A stretch of 46,528 bases of DNA, taken from NCBI GenBank assembly GCA_030834695.1, contig JAUQXK010000132.1:1-46528 (forward strand). Reading direction: 5' to 3'. Both the position numbers and the translations under genes were made by a program. Positions 25,068 through 33,823 of this stretch are shown piece after piece. The stretch's first letter is position 1; the number at the start of each line of letters is the position of its first letter. The DNA comes from Desulfobacterales bacterium (GTDB lineage: Bacteria; Desulfobacterota; Desulfobacteria; Desulfobacterales; SpSt-501). Below the pieces are notes generated by a model. That model was not told where the DNA came from, searched no databases, and was given only the letters and a program-made list of their open reading frames with translations.

Positions 25068-27554
25068 ATGCCGAAAGCCAAGCCGACTGCCGAAAACCGT
25101 GCGGCCGCCCTCGCGGCCTGCGACCTTTGCGGGCTGGCTCTGCGCGGCGAGCGAATCGAGGCCGACTTTGCCGGACGGGCCTATCGGTTCTGCTGCACCG
25201 GCTGCCGCCAGGTCTTCAGCATCCTGCTGCAGGCCTCGGGCTCAGCCGATCCAGCCGCTTTCCGCCGCAGCGAGCTTTACCGCCAATGCCAGCAGAGCGG
25301 CATCATCCCGCGCTCCGCGGACGCCTCCCCCTCGACCCCCGCCGCTCCGGCTGCCGCCGCCACCGCCGAAACGTCGGCGCCCGCGGCCGAAGGCCTCAGC
25401 CTGGCGCTGCGCGTTGAAAACATGTGGTGTCCGGCCTGCGCCTGGCTGATTGAAACCGCTCTGTCCCGGACTCCCGGAATCCTGTCCGCGGCCTGCAGCT
25501 TCATCACCGACCAGCTGCGGGTGCAATACGACCCGGTCGTCATCGACCCCGGCCGGATCCGATCCGTCGTCGAGCGTTTCGGCTACTCGGTGGCCCTGTC
25601 GGACGATCGCCGCGACCAGGGCCTGCGGCGTCGGGAGTGGACCCGCTTCGGAATCGCGACGTTCCTCACCATGAACGTTATGATGCTTTCCTTTGCGCTT
25701 TACTTCGGGTTCTTCACGGATCTGCCCGCCGAATCCGTGGCCAGCATCTCCTGGCCCATGGCGGTGATGGCCGCCGGGGTGATGAGTTACGGCGGGGCGC
25801 CCTTTTTCCGCCGGGCCTGGCAGGGCTTCCGGCAGGCCGCCTTCAGCATGGACGCCCTGATCACGGTGGGCGCTCTGAGCGCTTTCGGTTTCAGCACCGT
25901 TAACCTGTTGACCGGGAGCATCCACCTCTATTACGACACGGCCTGCATGCTGGTCACCCTGGTTCTCCTGGGAAAAATCCTTGAGCGGCGCGCCAAGGAC
26001 CAGGTTCTGGAAGGTTTGGAGGGCCTGCTGTCGCTGATGCCGACCAAAGTCCGCATCGTCGATGAGGCTTTCCCCGAGGGCCGTTTCGTCGCCGCCGAGC
26101 GGCTGGTTGCGGGCGACCTCTTCCGCGTCGTGGAAAACGAAATCGTCGCCGCCGACGGGGTGGTCGTCGCCGGCGGCGGGGCGAGCGACGAATCCTCCAT
26201 CACGGGCGAGCCGCGGCCGGTTGTGAAAAAACCCGGCGACCCCATCCGCAGCGGCAGCCGCCTGCATTACGGCAGCGTCACGATCTGCGCGAACCAAGTC
26301 GGCGCCGAATCGACCCTGGGGCAGATGATCGCGGTCGTTCAAAACACTTTGACCCTGAAAGCCCCCGGTGGGGGCCGGACCGAAAAAATCCTGCAGGGGT
26401 TCGTTCCGGTTATTCTGGTCCTGGCCGCAGTCACTGGAATCGCGATCTGGCTGCGCGGGCAGGGCGCCGACGCGGCCATGCTCAGGGCCGTCACCGTCGC
26501 CGTGATCGCCTGCCCCTGCGCCCTGGGCATCGCCATTCCGCTCGCCCGTGTGGCCGGCGTGGCGCTGGCAGCCCGCAGGGGCGTGCTCATCCGCAGTTTT
26601 TCGGCGTTCGAACGGGTGGAAAAACTCGATATCCTCGTCCTCGATAAAACCGGAACCGTGACCCGCGGCGACTGGAAACTCAAGCGCGTCATCCCGTTCG
26701 GCAGCTTCACCCGCGAAAAGATCCTTGGTCTGGCCTCCGGCCTCGAGCAGGGGGCCTCGCACCCGATTGCTCTCGAGTTGCTGCGCGAAGCCCGCGAACA
26801 TCACATTCGGCCGGAGCGCGTTGCGGTGGTGCAGGACGAGGGCAACGGGATGAGCGGCCTGTGGGAAGGGCTTGAGGTAAAAATCGGCGCCGCCGGGTTT
26901 CTCGCGGAGGAATTTGCAGGTCGGGACCTGCTGCTCGAACCGGTCCCTACGCCATCGGCCGGCAGCTCTTTCGTCTACCTATCGGCCGGCAGCCGGCCGG
27001 CGGCCGTGTTGATCTTCGGCGATGAGCTGCGCGCGGGTATTGAACCGGTGGTGGCCGAGCTGCAGCGCCGGGGATTGCGCTTGATCCTGGTGTCCGGCGA
27101 CGGAATGGAAACCACCCGGGCCATTGGCCGTAAGCTTGGCATCGCGGAAGCCTTGGGGGACCGGCTGCCTGCGGAGAAGGCCGCATTCGTATCCGATTTG
27201 CAGAAACGGGGAAAAAAGGTGCTCATGGTCGGCGATGGGATCAACGACGCACCGGCCCTGGCCCAGGCCGATCTGTCGATCGCCGTCTTCGCCGGCGGCA
27301 GTCTGGGGAAGGAAGTGGCCGACGTCACCCTGATGCGGGCCGAGCCCGCCCAGATCGCCGAATTCCTCGATTTCGCCCGCGCCGTCAACCGCAAGATTCG
27401 TCAGAATCTCATCCTGACCTTCCTTTACAACGCCGTCAGCATCCCCGTCGCCATGAGCGGCCTGCTCTCGCCCCTGGTCGCCGTCTGCGCCATGCTCCTG
27501 AGCAGTCTGAGCGTCATCGGCAACACCTACCTCTTGGTCCGAAAGCATACATAG
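25068..27554 (+). CDS. ccoI: Copper-transporting P1B-type ATPase (CcoI/CopA2-like)
   Basis: An 828-residue heavy-metal P-type ATPase that exports Cu+ to the periplasm for oxidase assembly. The N-terminus has a Cys-rich metal-binding module (Cys18/21 in CDLCG, and FCCTGC with Cys42/43/46), then an HMA domain with MWCPAC (Cys121/124). The core has the CPC metal-transport motif (Cys482-Pro-Cys484), phosphorylation DKTGT at Asp526, SSITGEP, an HP motif (SHPIAL) and GDGINDAPAL. Two N-terminal metal sites and placement after cbb3 genes match CcoI/FixI rather than a detoxifying CopA. It starts 14 nt after actE, with a weak ribosome-binding site. CcoG and CcoH are not seen here. Confidence 0.9.
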   Translation: MPKAKPTAENRAAALAACDLCGLALRGERIEADFAGRAYRFCCTGCRQVFSILLQASGSADPAAFRRSELYRQCQQSGIIPRSADASPSTPAAPAAAATAETSAPAAEGLSLALRVENMWCPACAWLIETALSRTPGILSAACSFITDQLRVQYDPVVIDPGRIRSVVERFGYSVALSDDRRDQGLRRREWTRFGIATFLTMNVMMLSFALYFGFFTDLPAESVASISWPMAVMAAGVMSYGGAPFFRRAWQGFRQAAFSMDALITVGALSAFGFSTVNLLTGSIHLYYDTACMLVTLVLLGKILERRAKDQVLEGLEGLLSLMPTKVRIVDEAFPEGRFVAAERLVAGDLFRVVENEIVAADGVVVAGGGASDESSITGEPRPVVKKPGDPIRSGSRLHYGSVTICANQVGAESTLGQMIAVVQNTLTLKAPGGGRTEKILQGFVPVILVLAAVTGIAIWLRGQGADAAMLRAVTVAVIACPCALGIAIPLARVAGVALAARRGVLIRSFSAFERVEKLDILVLDKTGTVTRGDWKLKRVIPFGSFTREKILGLASGLEQGASHPIALELLREAREHHIRPERVAVVQDEGNGMSGLWEGLEVKIGAAGFLAEEFAGRDLLLEPVPTPSAGSSFVYLSAGSRPAAVLIFGDELRAGIEPVVAELQRRGLRLILVSGDGMETTRAIGRKLGIAEALGDRLPAEKAAFVSDLQKRGKKVLMVGDGINDAPALAQADLSIAVFAGGSLGKEVADVTLMRAEPAQIAEFLDFARAVNRKIRQNLILTFLYNAVSIPVAMSGLLSPLVAVCAMLLSSLSVIGNTYLLVRKHT

Positions 27555-27584
27555 CGCATACCGTTTACTTTGATTAACCAAGAC

Positions 27585-28664
27585 TTACTGGACGATACTT
27601 TTCAAGGCTGTCACCAGTTCTTTGGCTGTCTTTGGCGGGGCAGGAAAACCCGGCTTGTTTTCCATTGCAATTGCGCCCTCCGGGCACCCCGTAGCACATA
27701 CGCCGCATCCGAAGCATCGATCGGTATTGACCACGGGCACATTTGCCTCACTCATCGTCAGAGCTTCGGGCGGGCACCTATTGATGCAGGTTTCGCATGC
27801 CGAACAACGCTCCGCATCAAAGGCGGGCTTGAACCCCGAATTGAAAATAAGGCCGGGCCTGGGTTGCTTCAGCACCTGGCCGACCACCTCACAGTGCCAA
27901 CGGTCGCAGTTGCACATGAAATCGATTTCATCGGTCGTGTTGCGGCTCATGTGGATCAAACCGAGTGCTTCGCAGCGCTCCACTATTTCCCGAGCTTCTT
28001 CCTTGGCAACCTGCCTTCCCCCCAACCGCCCGGTAATGTTTTCGGCAACCTCACCGAACCACATACAGACTCCAACGGGCATTCCATGGAGCTCCTCGCC
28101 GCGCAATTTGGCGGCTTGGCGGCAGTAGCAGGCCCCCACGCCAATAACGTCGTACTGGTCGATGTAAGTCATTACCTGGTCGTACGTGTGAATGGTATTG
28201 CCGGCCCTGATCGTCCGGGCAACGGGAATGACCCGTGTGAGGGGGTAGGAAATCTGTGCAACGCCCTTGGCCTCCGAGTACGCTTTCTTGTAAGTGTGGA
28301 TCAAACGGGCGGCAGTCTTTTCCCGCTCGGATTCACCGCCGCCGATGAAAATGAACTCAAAGATGCCCGGCATGAAAGGCAATCCCCGGTAGAGTTCGCC
28401 ATCGGAGATCTTGGAAACCCCGCACAATCCTTTGCCAGCCATGCGTTCAAGTATCCCTGAAACCTCCTCGGGGCTTCGGCCGGTCTTGGCGGCGATCTCA
28501 TCAATCGAAGCTGGTCTTCGCGGCAGAACATTGTTGATTTCAGCCTCTTCCGGATCAAAAAGCTCTTCCACCAGCGCGAAGAACTCGGGGATGTCCAAAC
28601 CGGCGTATGGGCCTCCCCGGCTCTTCATCACTTCAAGCAGCTCGCGATATGCATTTTCAGCCAT
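27585..28664 (-). CDS. 4Fe-4S dicluster protein with N-terminal winged-helix-like region
   Basis: A 359-residue soluble protein. Residues 40-85 resemble a winged-helix regulator-like domain (PASIDEIAAKTGRSPEEVSGILERMAGKGL). The middle holds conserved Cys motifs (VGACYCRQ ... VGVCMWFG, and DFMCNCDRWHCE). The C-terminus is a bacterial-type ferredoxin with two clusters, CSACETCINRCP and CFGCGVCATGCP. Proteins of this layout are frequent in sulfate reducers and syntrophs and are thought to be electron-transfer or sensory iron-sulfur proteins; the precise role is not known to me. A ribosome-binding site AAAGGA lies about 11 nt upstream. It is divergent from the MFS gene. Confidence 0.8.
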   Translation of the reverse strand: MAENAYRELLEVMKSRGGPYAGLDIPEFFALVEELFDPEEAEINNVLPRRPASIDEIAAKTGRSPEEVSGILERMAGKGLCGVSKISDGELYRGLPFMPGIFEFIFIGGGESEREKTAARLIHTYKKAYSEAKGVAQISYPLTRVIPVARTIRAGNTIHTYDQVMTYIDQYDVIGVGACYCRQAAKLRGEELHGMPVGVCMWFGEVAENITGRLGGRQVAKEEAREIVERCEALGLIHMSRNTTDEIDFMCNCDRWHCEVVGQVLKQPRPGLIFNSGFKPAFDAERCSACETCINRCPPEALTMSEANVPVVNTDRCFGCGVCATGCPEGAIAMENKPGFPAPPKTAKELVTALKSIVQ

Positions 28665-28764
28665 TGTGAATCATCCTTTCATTGAATTTCCCGCTTATCC
28701 TCGCCTCGTTCATATCTCAAGCCTTGCAAGAAGTCATGTCCCAACTCCTGTCAATACTTCTCTC

Positions 28765-28794
28765 TTGACGACCGCACAACGTATGCGGTTTATT
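28765..28794 (+). promoter_or_regulatory. Promoter/operator before the MFS transporter
   Basis: TTGACG (28765-28770) with a possible -10 TTTATT (28789-28794, 18-nt spacer). The spacer is almost entirely filled by the inverted repeat ACCGCA-CAACGTA-TGCGGT (28771-28789), the position where a repressor would block RNA polymerase. Confidence 0.4.
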
Positions 28795-28926
28795 ACGGAC
28801 TGCTTCACCGGTTCACATAGGGGGTCTGCTGCAGATTCGCGGCCCTTCAACGAACGACTGAAAATGAAAAATGGTTGCTGAAACGGATCGTTACGCCCAG
28901 CACCATACGGCGGCCGAGCCTATCGC

Positions 28927-30180
28927 ATGAGCATCTCACTTGAAAAAGAAGACCAAAACGATTCGCCTCCCCCGCGATTCTCCTATGCATATCTCATCAC
29001 GGCCATCTGTTTCAGTATCCAAGCTCTGGGGGTGGGAATCTACATTTCCTTCGGCGTTTTCTTCAACCCGTTGATGGAAGAGTTCGGCTGGTCGAGAGCC
29101 GCTATCGCCGGAGTTGCATCAACGGCCTTTTTCAGCATGGGAATTTTCGGTGTGATAATCGGTCGGCTGAACGACGTCTTCGGGCCGCGCCTCCTCATGT
29201 CGGCCGCAGCGCTGCTGTTGGGCCTGGGCTGCGTTTTGATGGGCCGGCTGACCACCCTCTGGGAACTCTATCTCTATTTCGGCATCATCTTTGGCATGGG
29301 ATTTAGCGCCATCGATGTCATCGCCTTAACCACAATTGCACGCTGGTTCTCCCACCGACGAGGCTTCATGACGGGCATCGTAAAGGTGGGTACCGGCGCC
29401 GGCCAATTCGCCATGCCGCTTGCTGCCAGCGGGCTGATCCTGCTTTACGGATGGCGGTCGACGATTGCGATCATCGGTTCGGTCGTTGCCGTCATTCTCC
29501 TGCTCATGGCCCAATTGCTGCACCGCGACCCGAGCGCGTTAGGCTTGAGCAACTTGCCGGAAACCGGCAAAAGCAATTTGCCCCTACCGGCAACGGCCCC
29601 CAGCCTCCCTTTGCCGCGGGTCTTCAGGACGGTTCAGTTTTGGACCATCTGCCTGCTCAACCTTTTCCTCGTATTTTGCCTGATGGTCATCATGCTGCAT
29701 ATTGTCCCCCACGTCCGCGATTCAGGCGTCCCCCCGATTCAGGCGGCCGGCGTCCTCTCTACCATCGGTGCGGTGAGTATGCTGGGGCGTTTCGTCAGCG
29801 GGCTTGTCATCGATAAGCGAGGCAGCAAAACGGTGATGAAAGTCTGTTTTCTCTTGCTGCTGGGAGATCTGGTGTGGTTGCAGTTGGCCGATCGGCTTTG
29901 GATGCTCTATCTCTTTGGCGTTGTTTACGGTCTGGCCCATGGAGGTTTCTTTACCGCCATCTCTCCGCTTGTTGCCGAATGGTTCGGCATCCATTCCCAT
30001 GGCACCCTCATCGGTATCGTGCTTTTTTTCGGGACCGCTGGCGGGGCCGCGGGCCCTCTGCTCGCCGGCCATCTGTTCGACCTCAGCGGCAGCTACCGGT
30101 CAACTTTCCTGATTTTAACCGCCTTTGCCCTTGTAGCCTGGGGCCTGCTGCTCTCCTTGCGGCCGGCGAAAAGCCGTTAA
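28927..30180 (+). CDS. MFS transporter (monocarboxylate/oxalate:formate antiporter-like)
   Basis: A 417-residue major facilitator with 12 predicted transmembrane helices in two halves joined by a polar loop (about 195-225). The helix 2-3 loop carries the MFS signature as GRLNDVFGPRLL, and the helix 4 motif is ARWFSHRRGFMTGI. The first helices (FGVFFNPLMEEFGWSRAAIAG) and the second-half GxxxDKRGS loop fit the OFA/monocarboxylate porter group, which moves organic acid anions across the inner membrane. The substrate cannot be read from sequence. The ribosome-binding site is weak. Confidence 0.87.
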   Translation: MSISLEKEDQNDSPPPRFSYAYLITAICFSIQALGVGIYISFGVFFNPLMEEFGWSRAAIAGVASTAFFSMGIFGVIIGRLNDVFGPRLLMSAAALLLGLGCVLMGRLTTLWELYLYFGIIFGMGFSAIDVIALTTIARWFSHRRGFMTGIVKVGTGAGQFAMPLAASGLILLYGWRSTIAIIGSVVAVILLLMAQLLHRDPSALGLSNLPETGKSNLPLPATAPSLPLPRVFRTVQFWTICLLNLFLVFCLMVIMLHIVPHVRDSGVPPIQAAGVLSTIGAVSMLGRFVSGLVIDKRGSKTVMKVCFLLLLGDLVWLQLADRLWMLYLFGVVYGLAHGGFFTAISPLVAEWFGIHSHGTLIGIVLFFGTAGGAAGPLLAGHLFDLSGSYRSTFLILTAFALVAWGLLLSLRPAKSR

Positions 30181-30451
30181 GACGAGATGCCATAGTTTTG
30201 GCAGTGTAAGCACGTCTTGCCGGGAATAGACGGGTTTCCACCTCAAGTTTTTAGAAGCCGAAAGGTTGCCTGTTTCTGTCATTAACATCTGGATGACGGC
30301 AATCCACTTTTTGTTGGATCTTTCCAACGGCACACTCGATCAAGGCTTTCTCCACTCAAGGTAATATCCACACTTTTATGAAGTACGCTTTGTTTGAGAT
30401 TATCTGACCAACACCATCGGAGTTTCGTATTAATCGTCTCGAAATAGTACT

Positions 30452-30526
30452 GTCATGCTGGACGTGATCCGGCATCCAGAGCAGGTTGAATTCACTGGAT
30501 TCCGGCTAAAAGCATGCCGGAATGAC
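30452..30526. repeat. 75-bp palindromic extragenic repeat
   Basis: Ends are GTCATGCTGG and CCGGAATGAC (imperfect inverted repeats), with an inner pair CCGGCATCCAG and CTGGATTCCGG (10 of 11 bp). Elements of the type GTCATNCCGG...CTGGAT...CCAG are widespread REP/MITE-like repeats in proteobacterial genomes. Only this copy is visible in the window. Confidence 0.65.
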
Positions 30527-30541
30527 GACGTAAAGACAATT

Positions 30542-30727
30542 ATGAGACCCTTAATAAATCCTCGAAGATTCAAAGTCGTTGTCGATACACGTGCTGCGGA
30601 TGGGTTGTCGTTTTATGTGGATATCACCCGCGGTAGGACCGGAAATACGGCCGAGACGTTTACTGCCATAACACCAAGACAAGCTTCTCAGTTTTTCTGT
30701 GATACATTCAAGAGCACAACTCATTAA
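30542..30727 (+). CDS. Short hypothetical frame, possibly a gene remnant
   Basis: A 61-codon frame after the palindromic repeat, starting MRPLINPRRFKVVVDTRAAD. It has no ribosome-binding site and no recognised domain. Three A residues and TTATGAG precede the ATG. The ordinary amino-acid mix suggests it may descend from a real protein, but it could be chance. Confidence 0.2.
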   Translation: MRPLINPRRFKVVVDTRAADGLSFYVDITRGRTGNTAETFTAITPRQASQFFCDTFKSTTH

Positions 30728-30827
30728 TTGGTCGGCATCTTATTAATAAGTGGAAATACGAAGGACCAACCAAATTGCTTTTGTGTAAACCAATTTTGCA
30801 GTTGAATGAGGTAGAATGTGCGGTTTT

Positions 30828-31835
30828 CTATGGCGTTATCTCAACAATCGTTCCATTTGGGGCCAACTTGTAGATTTCCTCCATTTCCTCATCTGTAACG
30901 GCAATGCACCCTTTCGTCCAGTCAACATCTGCATGAGAACTCCCAACCCACGTGAGACCATTTTTGATGCCATGGATCATTATATCTCCGCCCGGAGAAA
31001 CACCCAGCTTTTTTGCTCGCATTTTGTCTTTCTCGTTTGGATAGGAAATATGAAGAGACAGGTGATAACCGCTGTCCCTGTTTCTGGAATCGATGATGTA
31101 GGTTCCCTCCGGGGTTTTGTTATCGCCCTGCCTTTCTTTCGGCCCAACCGGGTCCCCTCCTAAAGCGATTTTGTAGGTTTTTATCACCTCGCCCTTTGAG
31201 AGCAATGTCAATCGTCGATCCTTTTTTTCTATCAGAACTTTATCTGCTGGTTCCGTCCGGAGTGCAAAGATCTTTTGCTCGAGCGTTTCAATTTTTTTTT
31301 GCAAGGCAATAACCTCAATCTCCTTGTCTTTAACCGCTTGCTGGAAAGTCTCAATCTGTGTTTGCTGGGTAGTAATTGTTTTATCCTTGATGATGACATT
31401 ATGGATTTGATGGATCATCATCTGACTGTCCAGCCGGTAGGCGCTATCCGGGTAATCCCGCACGAGTTTCTGAAAACATTCTAAAGATTTATGATAGTCT
31501 TTCTGTTCGTTCCTGGGATAGGCATAAATAATACCCATCTCGAAAAGAACCCTGTCGGTTACCGCGGGATGTTTCTCAATAATTTGCTGGTATTGGCTCA
31601 GGGAAGCCTCGTATTTCCCCTGGTTGAAAAAATCATTTGCCGCCTGGGAGATGGATCTGACCTGAAGTCCCTCGTCAAGGCAACTGCATCCGCATAAAAA
31701 AATTGAAGTTGTCAAGATGCAGGCGAAGAAAAGGCGAAAATACCTGCCTATCCCTCTCCGGCTTTTATCCGCATACGTCCTTGTGCTTGTTAATAATGCG
31801 CTTGATGATCGCAAAACCAACCCTCTTCCAGCCAT
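30828..31835 (-). CDS. L,D-transpeptidase (YkuD) lipoprotein with TPR-like and coiled-coil regions
   Basis: A lipoprotein of about 335 residues. From the ATG at 31835: hydrophobic segment and lipobox (FLCGC, about 45-50), two TPR-like repeats (about 60-130: AANDFFNQGKYEASLSQYQQII, DYHKSLECFQKLV), a coiled coil (about 150-190), and a C-terminal YkuD domain with HGIKNG and the catalytic Cys in TKGCIAV (about Cys310). YkuD enzymes crosslink peptidoglycan or attach lipoproteins to it. The frame runs on to 31892, but that start lies inside the terminator of the upstream lipoprotein gene, so a later start is likely; none has a good ribosome-binding site. It probably shares a function with the lipoprotein next door. 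Confidence 0.85.
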   Translation of the reverse strand: MAGRGLVLRSSSALLTSTRTYADKSRRGIGRYFRLFFACILTTSIFLCGCSCLDEGLQVRSISQAANDFFNQGKYEASLSQYQQIIEKHPAVTDRVLFEMGIIYAYPRNEQKDYHKSLECFQKLVRDYPDSAYRLDSQMMIHQIHNVIIKDKTITTQQTQIETFQQAVKDKEIEVIALQKKIETLEQKIFALRTEPADKVLIEKKDRRLTLLSKGEVIKTYKIALGGDPVGPKERQGDNKTPEGTYIIDSRNRDSGYHLSLHISYPNEKDKMRAKKLGVSPGGDIMIHGIKNGLTWVGSSHADVDWTKGCIAVTDEEMEEIYKLAPNGTIVEITP

Positions 31836-31876
31836 ATCCGCAATGCATGCCGTCCTAAACGGTAAAAAATATAAGG

Positions 31877-31912
31877 AAGTGGCGGGTTTCAAAACCCTGC
31901 CACTTCCTTATC
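31877..31912 (-). terminator. Intrinsic terminator of the Lpp-like gene
   Basis: On the - strand a hairpin of about 13 bp (GGAAGTGGC-GGGTTT arms around a short TTGA region, one A-G mismatch) follows the stop codon and is itself followed by TTATATTTTTT. It matches an intrinsic terminator, separating the lipoprotein gene from the transpeptidase gene downstream. Confidence 0.8.
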
Positions 31913-31916
31913 AGAT

Positions 31917-32219
31917 TTACTTCTTCATTGATTTTTGGAAGATGCTATCGGCTTGTTTTGCTTTTTCATCTGCGATTCTCTCTCTTTCCTCCGCCCTCCT
32001 TACAGCCTCCTCAGCGCGGGCCGCAGCTTCATTTGCCTTTAACGTGGCCGCATCGGCTGCTGCTTTGGCAGCCTGCGCATCCTGGGCCGCTTGATCCGCT
32101 TTCGCGCCAATCATCTTTTCCTGGGCCTGCACCTGCTCAAGGTCACCTTTTGTTGCGCAACCCCCTACGCCAATAGCGAGAGCAACCATCATTGAGATCA
32201 CCAAAAGACTCTTCTTCAT
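31917..32219 (-). CDS. Lpp-like alanine-rich coiled-coil lipoprotein ending in lysine
   Basis: A 100-residue lipoprotein. The signal ends in the lipobox GVGGC (Cys21). The mature part is one long Ala/Glu/Lys-rich helix with a heptad pattern (about 30-92), like Braun lipoprotein and OprI, and the chain ends KSMKK with a free C-terminal Lys. In Braun lipoprotein the terminal Lys is the residue joined to peptidoglycan by L,D-transpeptidases. AAGGAGG lies 10 nt before the ATG, and a strong terminator follows, as expected for an abundant structural lipoprotein. It is flanked on both sides by YkuD transpeptidase genes. Sequence similarity to Lpp is of type, not proven ancestry. Confidence 0.82.
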   Translation of the reverse strand: MKKSLLVISMMVALAIGVGGCATKGDLEQVQAQEKMIGAKADQAAQDAQAAKAAADAATLKANEAAARAEEAVRRAEERERIADEKAKQADSIFQKSMKK

Positions 32220-32470
32220 AATGTAGTAACCTCCTTTTTGTTAAGTTTACCTATTGCCACAATGGCGACTGCAAAATTCTCCATTATTTAACAAGAAACA
32301 TACACGTTGTGTTATTGACCTGTTGCAAAAAACATGTACATCTTTTGCAGGTAAAGCACGACCTTTTCTTGATTTCTCAATACCGGGCCGCCTCTGGCGC
32401 TGTAAGGCGATAATTCATAAAGTTATGCGGCTTAAAGTGGCGGAACAGACGCAATTGGCAATATCTTCCT

Positions 32471-33823
32471 TTATGGTTCAACCAATATGCCGTCTATTTC
32501 CAAATCAATTTTCAAGCGTTTTGCCACGTCTTTGGCCTCGCTCGAGTTATTGAAAGGGCCGGCGAGGACACGGTGGCGATCGTTCTTTGACAACACCCTT
32601 GCGGAAATTTGTGGGCCCTGATGGTTGATAATTGCAGCAAGTCTCAGAGCGTCAACCTGGTCATGCAAAATGGCAGCCAGAACATACCACGCGTCTGTCT
32701 TGAGTTCCGGTATTTCCGGTTTGCCATATAGCTTGTCGGGGTGCTTGAGCTCAATGGTTTTCGCAACATCCTTTTCGCTTCCAGGACGGATCTCGGATAC
32801 GGGGACAGGAATCCCTCGGGCCTCCGCCACTGCTTCCTTAACCCTTTTCCAGTCAAGCGCGTGTCCTGACTTTTTTTCGATATTTTTCAATTTTGCATAT
32901 GCCTTTTCCAACTCGGTCGTGCCCGATTCTTCAAAAGGCGTATGAACTTCTATGTAAACGGTTCCATCACGTTGGCCTACGAGATATGGCTGGTTGACAA
33001 TGGTTACAGGTGTTTTCACCGAGGTGGTTTCGAAAAGTCTCTTGATGTCTTCCGGATAGAGCCTTATGCAGCCATTGGTTGCTCTGAGGCCGATACTGGT
33101 CGGTTTATTGGTGCCATGGACCAAATAACCCGATTTACTTAAATAGAGAGCGTGTTCTCCCAATGGATTTAGAGGCCCCGGTGGTACTTTAGCCGGCAGA
33201 GGATCTCCCTTTTTCCTATGATCTTCAGCAATTGAGGCGGGCACATGCCAGGTCGGCCGGAACATCTTGAGCACGATATGCATTTGGCCCATGGGAGTGG
33301 GTCGCTCGGTGGTACCGATTCCGATCGGGTAGGTGGACACCGCTAATTGTTTACCATCTTCTCTAAAATAAAAGAGCCTCATAGCGGCTAAGTTGATCAC
33401 AATACCTTTTCTTACGGTGTCTGGCAGGATAAAGCTCAGAGGCAACAGGATGCGATCTCCGTCCTCCGGCACCCATATATCTATCCCCGGATTCGCTGCA
33501 CTGACAGTATTGATTCCCAAACTGAAATGTCTTGCAATATCCGGCAGCGTATCCTCCTCTTCAAGTCTGATGACCGCCAACCGGCCAATGACGTCATCTT
33601 CTTTTGCAACAGAAAAGTCATTGCGTTCGATTTTTTCCTCCAGGTGGCTTGGAGGCGGCAGAGACTTCACCAGAGTTTCTCTCACTGCAGCACAGCCATA
33701 AAAAGATAAGATGAACATCAATAGAATTGCGAGATGAAGCCTATTGGATGAGGGTGACCGGTCAACTATTCGGCACAGGGTTGTATAAACGACCGTGTTT
33801 AATAAAGAAAAATTGAAAATCAT
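32471..33823 (-). CDS. L,D-transpeptidase (YkuD) lipoprotein with LysM-like and SPOR-like domains
   Basis: A 450-residue envelope enzyme. The N-terminus ends in a lipobox-like LSFYGC (Cys44). A LysM-like peptidoglycan-binding segment spans about 80-128 (LEEEDTLPDIARHFSLGINTVSAANP). The YkuD domain (about 140-275) has HGTNKPTSIGLRATNGCIRL with His236 and the catalytic Cys252. The C-terminal 75 residues (WYVLAAILHDQVDALRLAAII ... RVLAGPFNNSSEAKDVAKRL) look like a SPOR domain, which binds denuded glycan at division sites. This is the ErfK/YbiS/YcfS-type architecture with an added SPOR domain. It likely anchors lipoproteins or crosslinks peptidoglycan. The start has only a weak GGTGA ribosome-binding site. 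Confidence 0.87.
   Translation of the reverse strand: MIFNFSLLNTVVYTTLCRIVDRSPSSNRLHLAILLMFILSFYGCAAVRETLVKSLPPPSHLEEKIERNDFSVAKEDDVIGRLAVIRLEEEDTLPDIARHFSLGINTVSAANPGIDIWVPEDGDRILLPLSFILPDTVRKGIVINLAAMRLFYFREDGKQLAVSTYPIGIGTTERPTPMGQMHIVLKMFRPTWHVPASIAEDHRKKGDPLPAKVPPGPLNPLGEHALYLSKSGYLVHGTNKPTSIGLRATNGCIRLYPEDIKRLFETTSVKTPVTIVNQPYLVGQRDGTVYIEVHTPFEESGTTELEKAYAKLKNIEKKSGHALDWKRVKEAVAEARGIPVPVSEIRPGSEKDVAKTIELKHPDKLYGKPEIPELKTDAWYVLAAILHDQVDALRLAAIINHQGPQISARVLSKNDRHRVLAGPFNNSSEAKDVAKRLKIDLEIDGILVEP

Larger units (their letters stand above)
30181..30827. other. Intergenic, AT-rich, repeat-bearing region
   Basis: About 650 nt with no convincing full gene. It contains a 75-bp palindromic element (30452-30526) and a short frame (30542-30727), both listed separately. 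Base composition drops compared with the genes to the left and marks the start of the accessory stretch. Confidence 0.5.

Noticed and set aside
25242-26804. A 520-codon - strand frame opposite the copper ATPase
   Set aside because: Gly/Asp/Gln/His-rich composition typical of the complement of a GC-rich gene; the + strand has all ATPase motifs.
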